Positions 4,961 to 5,053 of a stretch of 5,053 nt of DNA are shown piece after piece. The stretch lies in the NCBI GenBank assembly GCA_900752275.1, contig CAADUS010000096.1, positions 1 through 5,053 on the forward strand, read 5' to 3'. The stretch is from an uncultured Collinsella sp. Its GTDB lineage: Bacteria > Actinomycetota > Coriobacteriia > Coriobacteriales > Coriobacteriaceae. Position 1 is the stretch's first letter. Every line of letters begins with the position of its first letter. A program made the position numbers and the translations under genes. The notes beneath the pieces are model-generated. The model ran no database searches. It saw nothing but the letters and a program-made list of their open reading frames with translations, and was not told the DNA's origin.

Positions 4961-5053
4961 TTACTCCTGCTCGGACTCCTCGGCCTGCTTACGGCTGCGG
5001 ATGAGGTGCGCCACGCCGATGCACAGCACCGCGCCACCAGCGATCCAAGTGAA
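4961..5053 (-). CDS. C-terminal end of a membrane or cell-wall-anchored protein, 5' part outside window
   Basis: Only the last 30 codons are visible; the start and main domains lie beyond the right edge. The visible part is a hydrophobic segment (WIAGGAVLCIGVAHLI, about residues 3-18), a basic cluster RSRK, then an acidic end QAEESEQE. This order, membrane helix then Arg/Lys, is what follows the LPXTG motif in sortase substrates, and a class C sortase gene lies 0.7 kb downstream, so a pilin or surface protein is my first guess. The LPXTG itself would be a few residues outside the window and cannot be seen. The tail is longer and more acidic than usual for such proteins, so the end of another sortase or of an ordinary membrane protein is possible. 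The frame ends at a TAA and is followed by a clear terminator at 4820-4860. Confidence 0.7.
   Translation of the reverse strand, partial: FTWIAGGAVLCIGVAHLIRSRKQAEESEQE

Overview
The window reads as one stretch of a high-GC, Gram-positive, gut-actinobacterial chromosome. A Coriobacteriia/Collinsella-like host is my best guess, from GC-rich codon use, a GatCAB operon, a class C sortase and the style of the intergenic repeats. No rRNA or other marker gene is present to confirm it. Every gene I can support lies on the minus strand, so the window is read from right to left.

Right edge (about 4655-5053): the last 30 codons of a protein ending in a membrane segment and a basic, then acidic, tail; it may be a cell-wall-anchored (sortase substrate) protein. 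It is followed by a good intrinsic terminator (4820-4860). Next comes a regulatory region with a 22-bp near-perfect palindrome (4754-4775) that matches the Gram-positive LexA/SOS box, and a second palindrome beside a possible -10 box. These precede a 50-residue gene (4502-4654) with a strong Shine-Dalgarno sequence, encoding one hydrophobic helix and a very arginine-rich tail, closed directly by a hairpin terminator. Together they look like a small, possibly damage-inducible membrane peptide gene. This is the most unusual unit in the window.

Middle (3289-4239): a complete class C (pilin-type) sortase with two membrane segments and the His/Cys/Arg active site. The 286 bases downstream of it hold no credible gene but do hold several perfect inverted repeats (3110-3130, 3162-3226, 3241-3275). 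They resemble a REP-like intergenic repeat cluster more than ordinary terminators.

Left (1-2984): the gatC-gatA-gatB operon, with both junctions overlapping as TAATG, driven by a TATACT -10 box at 3020-3025. The three proteins form the tRNA-dependent amidotransferase that converts Glu-tRNA(Gln), and often Asp-tRNA(Asn), to the correctly charged tRNA. gatB runs off the left edge after 386 codons and carries an unusual insertion of about 60 residues in its catalytic domain.
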